From the NCBI GenBank assembly GCA_002379985.1, contig DFVG01000013.1:1-64000 (forward strand): a stretch of 64,000 bases of DNA, written 5' to 3'. Origin of the DNA: Flavobacteriaceae bacterium UBA4166. GTDB taxonomy: Bacteria; Bacteroidota; Bacteroidia; Flavobacteriales; Flavobacteriaceae. Both the position numbers and the translations under genes were made by a program. Below, in pieces: positions 35,812-44,768 of this stretch (its first letter is position 1; each line of letters starts with the position of its first letter). The notes under the pieces are model-generated. The model saw only the letters and a list, made by a program, of their open reading frames with translations. It was not told the origin of the DNA and did no database searches.

Positions 35812-38130
35812 TTGCAGGAATATCTTGATCAACTTAACGAAGCCCAGTTAGCGCCTACATTGCACGTAGACGGCCCCTTAATTGTAATTGCCGGTGCCGG
35901 TTCGGGAAAGACTCGTGTGCTTACATACCGAATTGCGTATTTGATGTCGAAAGGGGTTGACCCATTTAATATTTTAGCGTTGACCTTTACCAACAAAGCA
36001 GCGCGCGAAATGAAAAAGCGTATCGCACAGATCGTTGGGAACAGTGAAGCCAAAAACCTTTGGATGGGAACGTTTCACAGTGTATTTGCAAAGATCCTTC
36101 GGTTTGAAGGGGAGAAACTGGGGTATCCTTCCAATTTTACGATCTACGATACACAAGACAGTCAGAGTGTCATCAGAAGCATCATCAAAGAAATGCAACT
36201 GGATAAGGATATTTATAAATACAAGCAGGTCTTTTCGCGTATTTCCTCATACAAGAACAGTCTGATCACAGTAAAAGCCTATTTTCAAAATCCGGAGCTC
36301 ATGGAGGCTGATGCCATGGCAAAATTACCGCGCTTGGGAGATATCTATAAGAACTATGTGGATCGATGTTTTAAGGCGGGCGCGATGGATTTTGATGATC
36401 TGTTGTTGAAAACAAACGAGTTACTTACCCGCTTTCCGGATGTGTTGGCGAAATACCAAAATCGCTTTAGGTATATTCTAGTGGATGAGTATCAAGATAC
36501 CAATCACAGTCAGTATCTCATCGTTCGCGCGTTGTCAGATCGTTTTCAGAACATTTGTGTGGTGGGAGACGATGCGCAGAGTATCTATGCCTTCCGCGGA
36601 GCGAACATCAATAATATTCTGAATTTTCAGAAAGATTATGATCAAGTGAGTGTTTACCGACTCGAACAAAATTATCGTTCGACCAAAAATATTGTGAATG
36701 CGGCCAATAGCATCATTGAAAAAAATAAGACCCGACTCGAAAAAGTAGTTTGGACGGCCAACGAAGAAGGTCCAAAGATCAAGGTCAACCGTACCATGAC
36801 CGATGGGGATGAAGGGCGATTTGTGGCGAGTTCTATCTTCGAAATTCAAATGAACGAGCAACGGCAACCCCATGATTTTGCTGTGCTCTATCGAACCAAT
36901 GCCCAGTCACGTGCCATTGAAGATGCTTTGCGTAAAAAGGATATTCCGTATCGTATTTATGGCGGACTCAGTTTTTACCAGCGCAAAGAAATCAAAGATG
37001 TGCTGGCATATCTTCGTTTGATCTTGAATCCAAAGGACGAAGAAGCATTGAAACGTGTCATCAATTTTCCGGCGCGGGGTATCGGGCAAACAACGATGGA
37101 CCGACTCATCGTCGCTGCTAATCATTATAACCGCTCAATTTTTGAGGTGATCAAAGCGCTGGATAAGATCAATCTGAAGATCAATAAAGGCACGCAAGCG
37201 AAGTTGGAGGATTTTGCCACTATGATCGAAAGTTTTCAAGTGCTGAACAGAGGTTATAATGCCTTTCAGATTGCAGAGCACGTTACTAAGAAGACCGGTC
37301 TGTTGCAAGAACTGAAAAAAGATGGCACCCCTGAAGGTATTGCACGTATCGAGAATATGGAGGAGTTATTAAACGGGATGCGTGATTTCGTGGAAGAACA
37401 AAAGGAACTCGCTGATGCTACAGGCAGTCTGGCAGAATTTTTAGAGGACGTAGCACTCGCCACAGACCTCGATAATGATAAAGGAGACACCAATCGCGTG
37501 GCCTTAATGACGGTGCATTTAGCCAAAGGGTTAGAGTTTCCCTACGTATATATAGTCGGGATGGAAGAAGAGTTGTTTCCAAGTGGCATGAGCATGAACA
37601 CGCGAAGCGAACTGGAAGAAGAACGTCGCTTGTTCTATGTGGCACTCACACGAGCAGAGAATCAAGCCTTCTTAACATATACACAAAGCAGATACCGCTG
37701 GGGAAAATTAATTGACGCAGAACCCAGTCGGTTTATCGAAGAGATCGATGAAGGATATCTTGAATACCTTACACCCAAAACCGAACATCGTTTCAAACCA
37801 TTAATAGACGCTGATATCTTTGGAGAAGTGGATAAAAGTAAGTTGCGAATGCGAAAACCAATTTCCGGAACACCTCCAAAAGGCCCCACAGAAGAGCAAC
37901 GCCGCAAACTTCGGAAAATGAAACCGGTGAGCAGTGATACCGATAAAAATTTCAATCCGGCAGATCATAATCTAAACGTTGGCGTAATGGTAGAACACGT
38001 TCGCTTCGGAAAAGGAGAGATCAAGAAAATTGAAGGGGTAGGTGCCGATACCAAGGCCGAGATCCAATTTGAAAATGGAGGCCTGAAAAAATTACTCCTG
38101 CGCTTTGCGAAACTACAAGTACTTGATTAA
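35812..38130 (+). CDS. UvrD/PcrA-type superfamily 1 DNA helicase
   Basis: A 772-residue 3'-5' DNA helicase. Motifs: LNEAQLAP (Q motif), GAGSGKT (28-34), LALTFTNKAA, VDEYQDTN, VGDDAQSIYAFRGA, LEQNYRS, YRTNAQSR, VALMTVHLAKGLEFPYVY and FYVALTRAE. A basic Tudor-like C-terminal tail (NVGVMVEHVRFGKGEIKKI) matches PcrA/UvrD. It unwinds DNA in repair and removes RNA polymerase or RecA from DNA. The start is a TTG at 35812; the open frame begins at 35773 and holds no ATG or GTG, and this TTG gives the family's typical N-terminus. The stop overlaps that of the convergent esterase gene (TTAA). Confidence 0.95.
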   Translation: MQEYLDQLNEAQLAPTLHVDGPLIVIAGAGSGKTRVLTYRIAYLMSKGVDPFNILALTFTNKAAREMKKRIAQIVGNSEAKNLWMGTFHSVFAKILRFEGEKLGYPSNFTIYDTQDSQSVIRSIIKEMQLDKDIYKYKQVFSRISSYKNSLITVKAYFQNPELMEADAMAKLPRLGDIYKNYVDRCFKAGAMDFDDLLLKTNELLTRFPDVLAKYQNRFRYILVDEYQDTNHSQYLIVRALSDRFQNICVVGDDAQSIYAFRGANINNILNFQKDYDQVSVYRLEQNYRSTKNIVNAANSIIEKNKTRLEKVVWTANEEGPKIKVNRTMTDGDEGRFVASSIFEIQMNEQRQPHDFAVLYRTNAQSRAIEDALRKKDIPYRIYGGLSFYQRKEIKDVLAYLRLILNPKDEEALKRVINFPARGIGQTTMDRLIVAANHYNRSIFEVIKALDKINLKINKGTQAKLEDFATMIESFQVLNRGYNAFQIAEHVTKKTGLLQELKKDGTPEGIARIENMEELLNGMRDFVEEQKELADATGSLAEFLEDVALATDLDNDKGDTNRVALMTVHLAKGLEFPYVYIVGMEEELFPSGMSMNTRSELEEERRLFYVALTRAENQAFLTYTQSRYRWGKLIDAEPSRFIEEIDEGYLEYLTPKTEHRFKPLIDADIFGEVDKSKLRMRKPISGTPPKGPTEEQRRKLRKMKPVSSDTDKNFNPADHNLNVGVMVEHVRFGKGEIKKIEGVGADTKAEIQFENGGLKKLLLRFAKLQVLD

Positions 38131-39050
38131 GGTATAACGGGAAGGTAATTCGTAATAAAAGCACGAAGTTTTACCTGTAGGTCGATATAACTTTCCGGAC
38201 TCCAGTCGTCTCCATGTCCGCCCTCATATATCGTATAACTATGATCTATCATCGCATCGCTCAAGGTCGTGTCTAGCCTATCTCCATTGGTAAGCGGTAC
38301 CAGAGGATCGGCATCGCCATAGAACATAATCGTAGGAGAAGCTGAAGCAGAGACCTGATACACCGGACTCGTAGCTTGTGCAAGGTCGGTTCCGGCAGGA
38401 TATTGAGTTTCATCTACAAGAAACTGAAGCAGTAGATCGAAATTCGGATCGTCCGCATAGAAAGGATCGGTGAAGTCGGTTGGTCCAACAATGTCGGCTA
38501 CAAATTTTACTTGGTCGTCTTCATCATAAACATAATCGTACATCAAAGAGATATGCGCCCCTGCACTCGTTCCTAGGAGTCCGAATTCCGGTAAAATCAA
38601 TAATTCTCCTCGCTGTGCCGTGAGTTGGTCGATCACACGATCGATATCCAAAAACTGATTCGGAAATGCCGGAACACCTGCACCGGGATTGGCCAAGACA
38701 TAATTCATATTTACCACGGCATGGTCTGGGAAATCGGCTCTAATTTGCGCCAATATTTCGGCCATATCTGCCTTGTCTCCTTCTATCCAGCCACCTCCGT
38801 GCACGAGGATGATAACTTTGGTTTTGTCTTCGGAACGGTCTTCCGGAAGATAAATATCATACACCTGCTGCGGATTATCGCCATAGGATACATCCGTAAA
38901 AGAAGCAGCTGCTATGCTTGGATCATCATCGGAAGTGTCATCCGTTTGGGTGGTGTCGTCAGAGGGAGTGCTGTCGTCACTGGAAGAGCAACTTACTGTA
39001 AGTGATGCTACCAATAACAAGGCAAGAAGAGATAACCAAAGGTGTTTCAT
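38127..39050 (-). CDS. Alpha/beta hydrolase lipoprotein (BD-FAE/esterase type)
   Basis: A 307-residue lipoprotein (LTVSC, Cys21) with an acidic Ser/Thr/Asp linker (about 22-46), consistent with surface exposure. The hydrolase domain shows the oxyanion motif LVHGGGWIEGDK, the nucleophile GTSAGAH, the acid in FYGDADPLVP and His in GGHGDDW, all as in bacterial feruloyl-esterase-like or HSL-type enzymes. It probably cleaves ester side chains from polysaccharides or small esters at the cell surface; substrate is inference. TAAATTTG on the minus strand at 39082-39089 is a candidate -7 element. Confidence 0.87.
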   Translation of the reverse strand: MKHLWLSLLALLLVASLTVSCSSSDDSTPSDDTTQTDDTSDDDPSIAAASFTDVSYGDNPQQVYDIYLPEDRSEDKTKVIILVHGGGWIEGDKADMAEILAQIRADFPDHAVVNMNYVLANPGAGVPAFPNQFLDIDRVIDQLTAQRGELLILPEFGLLGTSAGAHISLMYDYVYDEDDQVKFVADIVGPTDFTDPFYADDPNFDLLLQFLVDETQYPAGTDLAQATSPVYQVSASASPTIMFYGDADPLVPLTNGDRLDTTLSDAMIDHSYTIYEGGHGDDWSPESYIDLQVKLRAFITNYLPVIP

Positions 39051-39081
39051 GATACTATTTTGATTGATAACGTGTAAAATT

Positions 39082-39089
39082 CAAATTTA
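39082..39089 (-). promoter_or_regulatory. -7 promoter element of the esterase gene
   Basis: Minus-strand TAAATTTG, an exact TAnnTTTG match 31 bases before the ATG. No clear -33 element. Confidence 0.35.
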
Positions 39090-39148
39090 TGTTAAGGATT
39101 CGTTATTTAGAATGAAATTTTCAGAAAAACCGTGTATTTTCAATTATT

Positions 39149-39364
39149 ATGATAAAAGAAGGAACTGAAGTTACATGGAAATGGGGCAATGGAAAGGCCC
39201 AAGGAAAAGTAGTTGAAACATTTACCAAAGAAGTGACTCGCACTATCGAAGGCAATGAAGTGACTCGCAAAGGAGAAGAAGGTAACAAGGCTCTACTCAT
39301 TGAGCAAGATGATGGTGGAAAGGTATTAAAACTAGAGAGTGAAGTTTCACGAAAGTCAAACTAA
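39149..39364 (+). CDS. DUF2945 (hypervirulence-associated TUDOR-like) small protein
   Basis: A 71-residue protein. The start MIKEGTEVTWKWGNGKAQGKV and later EGNKALLIEQDDGGKVLKLESEV fit the DUF2945 family, a small SH3/Tudor-like beta barrel of unknown function. Here the middle has two near-repeats (FTKEVTRTIEGNEVTRKGEE). It lies two bases before the Sua5/YciO gene, so the two are likely co-transcribed. Confidence 0.8.
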   Translation: MIKEGTEVTWKWGNGKAQGKVVETFTKEVTRTIEGNEVTRKGEEGNKALLIEQDDGGKVLKLESEVSRKSN

Positions 39365-39366
39365 GC

Positions 39367-39984
39367 ATGGCGGAACTTATTAAGATTTACGAAGAGAACC
39401 CGAATCCTAAGGATGTCAAGCGTGTCGTGGATATCATTCGAGACGGCGGACTGGTTATTTACCCGAGTGATACGGTCTATGCGCTGGGTTGTGATATTAC
39501 AAATAACAGAGCCTTAGAGCGTGTGGCGCAATTAAAAGGGGTGAAGTTGGAAAAAGCCAATTTTTCCTTTGTGTGTGAAGACTTGAGCAATCTTTCAGAT
39601 TATGTGCGACAGATCAACACGCAAACCTTTAAAATCCTAAAAAGAGCCCTCCCGGGGCCCTATACCTTTATTCTTCCCGGAAATAATAACCTTCCTACGG
39701 TTTTTAAAAAGAAGAAAGAGGTAGGTATTCGTGTACCTGATAACACGATCACACGGGCCATTGTAAACGGACTCGGAAATCCCATTGTTTCTACTTCCAT
39801 TAAAGATGAAGATGAAGTGATTGAATACACGACAGACCCTGAACTTATCTACGAGAAATGGCATAAACTGGTTGATGTCATCGTCGATGGAGGGTATGGC
39901 GGAAACATTCCCTCTACCGTCATTGATCTCACAGAAGAATCCCCTGTGCTTATAAGAGAAGGCAAGGGAAGTCTGGAGATTTAA
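39367..39984 (+). CDS. Sua5/YciO/TsaC-family protein (threonylcarbamoyl-AMP synthase-like)
   Basis: A 205-residue protein with the YrdC-like fold: VVDIIRDGGLVIYPSDTVYALGCD, RVAQLKGVKLEKANFSFVCEDLSN, LKRALPGPYTFIL, VGIRVPDNTI and the closing STVIDLTEESPVLIREGKG. Such enzymes make threonylcarbamoyl-AMP for the t6A modification of tRNA. It lacks the C-terminal Sua5 domain. This length and the modified KR motif (LKGVKLEKANF) resemble the YciO branch, whose physiological role differs from TsaC, so I give no symbol. Cytoplasmic. Upstream partner is DUF2945. Confidence 0.85.
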   Translation: MAELIKIYEENPNPKDVKRVVDIIRDGGLVIYPSDTVYALGCDITNNRALERVAQLKGVKLEKANFSFVCEDLSNLSDYVRQINTQTFKILKRALPGPYTFILPGNNNLPTVFKKKKEVGIRVPDNTITRAIVNGLGNPIVSTSIKDEDEVIEYTTDPELIYEKWHKLVDVIVDGGYGGNIPSTVIDLTEESPVLIREGKGSLEI

Positions 39985-40084
39985 TATGACTTTTTGAAGC
40001 AGCGTTAAATCGGTGCTAAACCCTAGCTTTTTATAGGTTTCAGAAATTAAATATGGTACTTTAAGTGTACTAAAAATAAACGCT

Positions 40085-40921
40085 ATGCCATATTTAAAAA
40101 CAAGTTCGAAAGAGAACGATAAAAACATTCAGTTATACTATCAAGATTACGGTACGGGTCAACCTGTGGTGCTTATTCACGGTTGGCCTTTGAGCAATGC
40201 CATGTGGGAATATCAAAAACAGGCGATTGTAAACGCCGGATATCGATGTATTTCTTATGACCGTAGAGGTTTCGGAAAAAGTGACCAACCCTGGGATGGA
40301 TACAATTATGATACCATGGCAGGCGATTTAAATGACCTTATAAACACCTTAGAACTTACGGATGTAATTCTTGTTGGTTTTTCCATGGGTGGAGGTGAAT
40401 TGGGTCGTTATATAGGTCGCTTCGGAACCGAAAAAATTGCAAAGATGGTCTTTCTTTCCTCTATTGCTCCCTTTATGTTAAAGACCGATGACAATCCGGA
40501 TGGGGTTCCATCGGAAACTTTTGAAGAGTTCAAGGGAGCGATTCAAAATGACCGACTGGGTTTCCTGAATGATTTCGGGGAGATCTTCGTGAATTATGAT
40601 GACAACAAGGATAAGATTAGCAAACAACAATTGCATTATAATTGGACGATCGCTGCCGGAGCCTCACCAAAAGGAACGCTGGACTGTATTGATGCTTTCG
40701 GAAAAACCGATCTTCGCGATGACCTTAAGAAGATTGATGTGCCAACGCTTTTCATTCATGGTGATGAAGATAAAGTAGTACCTATAGATCCTACCGCAAA
40801 GCAGGGTCACGAAATTGTTTCGGGAAGTGAGTTACATGTGATCAAAGGAGCGCCACACGGTTGTACCTTTACGCATACAGACGAAGTGAATGAAACCTTA
40901 CTCAATTTTTTGAAGAAATAA
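40085..40921 (+). CDS. Alpha/beta hydrolase (non-heme chloroperoxidase/arylesterase type)
   Basis: A 278-residue cytoplasmic hydrolase without signal peptide. Motifs: LIHGWPLSNAMWEYQ (oxyanion region), RRGFGKSDQPW, the nucleophile elbow GFSMGGGE (Ser100), acid Asp near 228 in FIHGDEDKVVPID, and His near 259 in GAPHGCTFTH. The pattern belongs to the cofactor-free haloperoxidase/esterase group; natural substrates are unknown and perhydrolysis is a side activity. Single gene with a strong terminator at 40941-40968. Confidence 0.9.
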   Translation: MPYLKTSSKENDKNIQLYYQDYGTGQPVVLIHGWPLSNAMWEYQKQAIVNAGYRCISYDRRGFGKSDQPWDGYNYDTMAGDLNDLINTLELTDVILVGFSMGGGELGRYIGRFGTEKIAKMVFLSSIAPFMLKTDDNPDGVPSETFEEFKGAIQNDRLGFLNDFGEIFVNYDDNKDKISKQQLHYNWTIAAGASPKGTLDCIDAFGKTDLRDDLKKIDVPTLFIHGDEDKVVPIDPTAKQGHEIVSGSELHVIKGAPHGCTFTHTDEVNETLLNFLKK

Positions 40922-40940
40922 GTAGTTTAAAGAGCAAAAA

Positions 40941-40968
40941 AGCGCCGTTCAGAACGGCGCTTTTTTTG
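40941..40968. terminator. Bidirectional terminator
   Basis: GCGCCGTT and AACGGCGC pair around a three-base CAG loop, with TTTTTTTG on the plus strand and a TTTTTTGC run on the minus strand. It ends the hydrolase gene at 40921. Confidence 0.85.
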
Positions 40969-40992
40969 TTTATTATTGTAGCTGTTCTACAT

Positions 40993-41018
40993 AAAAAAAC
41001 CCGACGGTAAGTCGGGTT
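40993..41018 (-). terminator. Terminator of the OmpA-like gene
   Basis: AACCCGAC (40998-41005) and GTCGGGTT (41011-41018) with a GGTAA loop. The minus-strand T-run of about seven bases lies at 40993-40999. It lies 31 bases after the stop of the gene at 41050-41913. Confidence 0.8.
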
Positions 41019-41049
41019 CTTTGTTTTAATATCATCAACGAGTTTCGTC

Positions 41050-41913
41050 TTAGTTGATAGCAGGATCTTTAAGCCCTTCCTCGATCATGTTGTAGAACTG
41101 ATCCAATTTTGGAAGTACTACGATTCGAGTTCTTCGGTTTTTGGCTTTCCCGTCAGCATTATCGTTAGACGCCACCGGAACGTATTCTCCACGTCCACCG
41201 GCAGTCATTCTCGCTGGAGCAACACCAAAGTCATTTTGAAGGGTTCTCACTACGGCAGTCGCACGAAGCACACTTAAGTCCCAGTTATCCTTGATACAGC
41301 CAGTACTAATTGGCACCGTATCGGTGTGTCCTTCTACTAAGAATTCAAAATCAGGCTTGTTCTTTACCACGGCAGCAACTTTTCCTAGCACTTCTTTCGC
41401 ACGAGAAGTAATTTGATAGCTTCCGCTGTTGAATAACAATTTATCACTGATATTTACATACACCACACCTTTTTCAACGCTAATCTCAATGTCTTCATCA
41501 TCCATGCTTCCAACCGCACCTTTCAGACTTTGAACTAATGCTAGGTTTACAGAATCACGACGTGTTACAGCATCTTGTAGTTTACGTATAGTAAGATCTT
41601 TTTCTTTTAAGCTCTCCAAAGATTTTTCCAAATTGGCGGCCCCTTTTTTGGTAAGATCGGTAAAGTCTCCAATTTGTTTGATCAAATCGCCATTCGTAGC
41701 ATTCAATGACGCTACCTGACTCTTTAGACTTTGGTTTTCGGCACGTAACCCAGAACGTTCTTCCAAGCAATCATTAAGTTTTACGGTGGCCGTATTCAAC
41801 ATATCTTGTGTTTCTTTTTGTTTGGCTTCAAGCTCTGCGTATTTCTTTTTTGAAACGCATGAAGTGAACATGAGTCCTGAGCAAGCTACCAGTATCAATA
41901 GTTTTTTCATCAT
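41050..41913 (-). CDS. OmpA-family peptidoglycan-binding lipoprotein
   Basis: A 287-residue lipoprotein (LMFTSC, Cys19 counted from the first of two adjacent ATGs). A coiled coil follows (about 25-120, AELEAKQKETQDMLNTATV; KSLESLKEKDLTIRKLQDAV), then an OmpA C-terminal domain (about 140-270) with EGHTDTVPI, NWDLSVLRATAVVRTL and GGRGEYVPVASNDN and NRRTRIVV. These residues bind the diaminopimelate of peptidoglycan, so the protein links the outer membrane to the wall. TAATTTTG upstream at 41936-41943 is the likely -7 element, and the gene has its own terminator. Confidence 0.93.
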   Translation of the reverse strand: MMKKLLILVACSGLMFTSCVSKKKYAELEAKQKETQDMLNTATVKLNDCLEERSGLRAENQSLKSQVASLNATNGDLIKQIGDFTDLTKKGAANLEKSLESLKEKDLTIRKLQDAVTRRDSVNLALVQSLKGAVGSMDDEDIEISVEKGVVYVNISDKLLFNSGSYQITSRAKEVLGKVAAVVKNKPDFEFLVEGHTDTVPISTGCIKDNWDLSVLRATAVVRTLQNDFGVAPARMTAGGRGEYVPVASNDNADGKAKNRRTRIVVLPKLDQFYNMIEEGLKDPAIN

Positions 41914-41935
41914 ATTATTTTTTGAAGTTGATAAC

Positions 41936-41943
41936 CAAAATTA
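41936..41943 (-). promoter_or_regulatory. -7 promoter element of the OmpA-like gene
   Basis: Minus-strand TAATTTTG, an exact TAnnTTTG match about 23 bases before the ATG. Confidence 0.4.
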
Positions 41944-41992
41944 ACAATTCCACAGCCATCCATAGAACTGTTAACAATACTTTAAGCAAAAA

Positions 41993-42988
41993 TTAGTAGC
42001 CGCTGTTAAAGGTCTGTTTTTTCCGAATAAAATATCGCCAAACAACTGATTTACAGCGATAATAGGAGATGGAAGGCAATCGTTTGTTTCGCTTTTTCCA
42101 GAAGGTAGAAAATAACGAATAGAAGCTGAGGTGCGCCTTGATAACAGCTTTGAAATGAGAAGGTTTTCCTTGTAATAGAAACTGAACGCCTGCAATGGCG
42201 TCTAGGCACAACCGAATGAGCAGTAATAATAATACACTCTTTCCGGGGTGATTCTTTAACAGTACCAAAAGGCTATTTCTAAAATTGTAAAAGGTCTTGG
42301 TCGCATTCTGTGTTGAAAGTGTGGCGCCACCTACGTGGTAAATTCGACTCTCAGGTACATATCCCACCGTTCCGCCAAGCTGTTGTAACCGCCAACAAAG
42401 ATCAATTTCCTCCTGATGTGCAAAAAGGTCTTCATCAAACCCCTGTGCTTCTTCAAATGCATTTCTGCGAACCGCAAGACAAGCGCCGCTTGCCCAAAAG
42501 ATGGAGATAGGATCGTCGTATTGTCCGGTATCTTTTTCAATGGTATTGAAAACTCTTCCTCGGCAAAAGGGATATCCCAACTGGTCTAAAAAACCGCCCG
42601 CAGCACCGGCGTATTCAAAATGATCGCGTCGATTCGCATCTAAGATCTTCGGTTGTGCAGCAACTAAATTTTCGTTTTCCGAGAACGCTTTTCTAATAGG
42701 CAAAAGCCAGTTGTTGGTTACTTCCACATCACTATTCAGCAAAATAAAAAGATCTTCTTTGCATTTTTTGAGCGCTTCATTGTAGCCTCCCGCATATCCT
42801 TTATTAGACTTATTCCGAAGAATGACAATCTTAGGAAAATGTGTTTCAACGAAAGCGATCGAAGTATCCGTTGAGGCGTTATCCGCGAGATAGACGGTAG
42901 CTTCTTCAGAATATTGTACGACCGAAGGTAGAAACTTCTCGAGAAGCTCTTTTCCATTCCAATTCAGAATAACAACGGCAATCTGCAA
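41993..42988 (-). CDS. Family 2 glycosyltransferase (rhamnosyltransferase-like)
   Basis: A 331-residue GT-A enzyme. The start QIAVVILNWNGKELLEKFL, then YLADNASTDTS, SNKGYAGGYNEALK, LLNSDVEV (DxD-like metal site) and the acceptor region FDEDLFAHQEEIDLCWRLQ. A hydrophobic stretch (about 250-270) may anchor it to the inner membrane. The order matches rhamnosyl- or mannosyltransferases of surface polysaccharides; donor and acceptor cannot be read. The start codon is a TTG at 42986-42988: no ATG occurs for a long way and the N-terminus fits the family. TATTTTTG lies about 26 bases before it. Confidence 0.88.
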   Translation of the reverse strand: MQIAVVILNWNGKELLEKFLPSVVQYSEEATVYLADNASTDTSIAFVETHFPKIVILRNKSNKGYAGGYNEALKKCKEDLFILLNSDVEVTNNWLLPIRKAFSENENLVAAQPKILDANRRDHFEYAGAAGGFLDQLGYPFCRGRVFNTIEKDTGQYDDPISIFWASGACLAVRRNAFEEAQGFDEDLFAHQEEIDLCWRLQQLGGTVGYVPESRIYHVGGATLSTQNATKTFYNFRNSLLVLLKNHPGKSVLLLLLIRLCLDAIAGVQFLLQGKPSHFKAVIKAHLSFYSLFSTFWKKRNKRLPSISYYRCKSVVWRYFIRKKQTFNSGY

Positions 42989-43014
42989 ACTGAAGAAATT
43001 TAAGGTTGAAGGAG

Positions 43015-43022
43015 CAAAAATA
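43015..43022 (-). promoter_or_regulatory. -7 promoter element of the glycosyltransferase gene
   Basis: Minus-strand TATTTTTG, an exact match, ending 26 bases before the TTG start. It separates this gene from the hipA end at 43031, suggesting an independent transcript. Confidence 0.4.
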
Positions 43023-43030
43023 CTATTCCT

Positions 43031-44341
43031 CTAGGCAATATCCGTGCGAAGTGTCTTTGTAATTTGATCTCTTAGTCGCGAAGAAACGTTTACTTCCTCT
43101 GCAAACTCGGGCCATCGCTGTACCGTTTCACAAATCTGATGGATAATTTGTTTTCCTTTTTTCATGCTGATAGAACGTGCGATATGTAAAAGATCGTCTT
43201 TTGTGATATGTTCGCGCTTTCCGTTAATGCTCAGCGCATGTTGGCTCACCCATATGCTGTCGGGTCGGTAGGCATGGCACACATCATAAGCGGGAGCAAG
43301 CTCCCATTGTGCATCTTGTTTCAACCGAAACGCAAAGTTTTTAGTATGATCATCGCAATTTCTAGCAATTACGTTGAAGGCCATGCGTCTAAAAAGTTGT
43401 TCGGCTTGTGGAAAGGGCAGTCCTAAACGGCGCATCGTCTGAAAAAGCTGTTCATAGCTATAACTGTGCATATCGTTAAAGTCGAAATGCTCCATCGCGC
43501 AGAAAGTTTGTACATGATGTTTAATACCGCCCGGTTCTCGGTCAAATCGCTTCGTTAAAAAATGGGCCCGATCGTTTTCTTCCAGTAGTCGCGACTCCAT
43601 CATATTGATGCCGCATTGCGTTGCCATGAGATAATAGGCCATCTCAATCCGACCGTAGCCGGCACTTTCACCAAACTGTTCATCGCTCACTCCGTCGAGT
43701 TTGATCATCCAGTGGTCAAAACCTTTGGGAGTGTTTGTTTGCCCCGATCGTACTTGTCCTGTTTTTTCGTTGTAAGCAATAATGGCTTTAGGGCGGGCAC
43801 CTCCGGCGGAAGTACCGATGCGAAGGATCTCTCGCATCGCCTGTTTTTCATCACTTTCCAGATCGGTTTCAAAACTTTCTTTGGAATGTAGTACACGATG
43901 GGCCATTTGTACCAAGCTGTCGATCTCTACCTGAAAGGTATTTTTCCGCGTAGCGAATTGAATCGGTTCAAACTCTAGTGCTCCCATGCCTCTTGTGCCG
44001 ATAAAGCATAAAAGCTCTACCGGATTCAAGCTGTTTGCAGGCCTGCCGTTTTGCGCAAGCCAGGCATTAATGAGTTGGTTTCCGTATTTATCCGGTAATA
44101 CATCGGCCAGCAGGCCGGGAAGCCCCTTATAGGTATCGAGTCCGCTGCCAGGTCGACTTCGCAGTTCCGGAAACGAGTATACCTTCCCTGAGGGTTGAAG
44201 CGGCATTTTGATGGGGGCCAGTTCTTGTCCTTTTGTTACGTAGCTTGGGTCGTATTCAAAATAGGCGAGTTGTTGGGAGGTATCCCAAGCTACAGCGCCT
44301 ACTAGCGTGTCCCAAATGTTGACTAAGGCAGTTGTTATCAT
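43031..44341 (-). CDS. HipA-type serine/threonine kinase toxin
   Basis: A 436-residue HipA homologue, about the length of E. coli HipA. It has the N-terminal HipA domain (VYSFPELRSRPGSGLDTYKGLPGLLADVLPD region, GTRGMGALEFEP), the ATP-loop equivalent GTSAGGARPK (176-185), the catalytic CDDHTKN (Asp331, Asn335) and the metal-binding Asp353 in APAYDVCHAY. All kinase residues seem intact. HipA of E. coli phosphorylates glutamyl-tRNA synthetase; other HipA-like kinases have different targets. The ATG overlaps the antitoxin stop (TAATG at 44339-44343), so antitoxin and toxin are translationally coupled. Confidence 0.9.
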   Translation of the reverse strand: MITTALVNIWDTLVGAVAWDTSQQLAYFEYDPSYVTKGQELAPIKMPLQPSGKVYSFPELRSRPGSGLDTYKGLPGLLADVLPDKYGNQLINAWLAQNGRPANSLNPVELLCFIGTRGMGALEFEPIQFATRKNTFQVEIDSLVQMAHRVLHSKESFETDLESDEKQAMREILRIGTSAGGARPKAIIAYNEKTGQVRSGQTNTPKGFDHWMIKLDGVSDEQFGESAGYGRIEMAYYLMATQCGINMMESRLLEENDRAHFLTKRFDREPGGIKHHVQTFCAMEHFDFNDMHSYSYEQLFQTMRRLGLPFPQAEQLFRRMAFNVIARNCDDHTKNFAFRLKQDAQWELAPAYDVCHAYRPDSIWVSQHALSINGKREHITKDDLLHIARSISMKKGKQIIHQICETVQRWPEFAEEVNVSSRLRDQITKTLRTDIA

Positions 44342-44691
44342 TACCAGTTGCTTGTAAGGTCTTTAGTATCTTCTGAAGTACCACTCGCGCGTTTGCGTTG
44401 CTGTTGCTCAAGCTTTGCCAGTTGTAACGGACTAACGACGGGTGTAGCTTCAAACACCTGAAGTACTTCTAAAAGTTGTAACGCACGCAAGATCTGTATA
44501 AAGGAAGTTAGCGTAATCCCGTCTCCATTTTCAATCTTGCTAAGTGTCCAACGATTGATCCCGGCGTCTTTAGCGATTGCTTCTTGCGATCTATTTTGTT
44601 TGAGCCGCTGCTGTTTCAAATAGGCACCTAGCTGTTCTAAAATTGCATGATCACTTAACAAAGACCATTTTTTGTTGGTATTTTCTAACAT
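44341..44691 (-). CDS. HipB-like helix-turn-helix antitoxin
   Basis: A 116-residue protein. It starts MLENTNKKW; the helix-turn-helix spans about 20-80 (LGAYLKQQRLKQNRSQEAIA, AGINRWTLSKIENGDG). The C-terminal tail is Gln/Lys/Arg-rich, longer than E. coli HipB, and could bind the kinase. The frame continues to a GTG at 44709, but the ATG at 44691 is preferred. It likely represses its own operon; a TACCAAC/GTTGGTA inverted repeat occurs upstream at 44769-44807. Confidence 0.88.
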   Translation of the reverse strand: MLENTNKKWSLLSDHAILEQLGAYLKQQRLKQNRSQEAIAKDAGINRWTLSKIENGDGITLTSFIQILRALQLLEVLQVFEATPVVSPLQLAKLEQQQRKRASGTSEDTKDLTSNW

Positions 44692-44768
44692 AACACAAAT
44701 ATTAAGCACATAATGTTTGTATTTATTGGCATAAAATTTTATTATAAATATATGAAATTGTCTATAAA

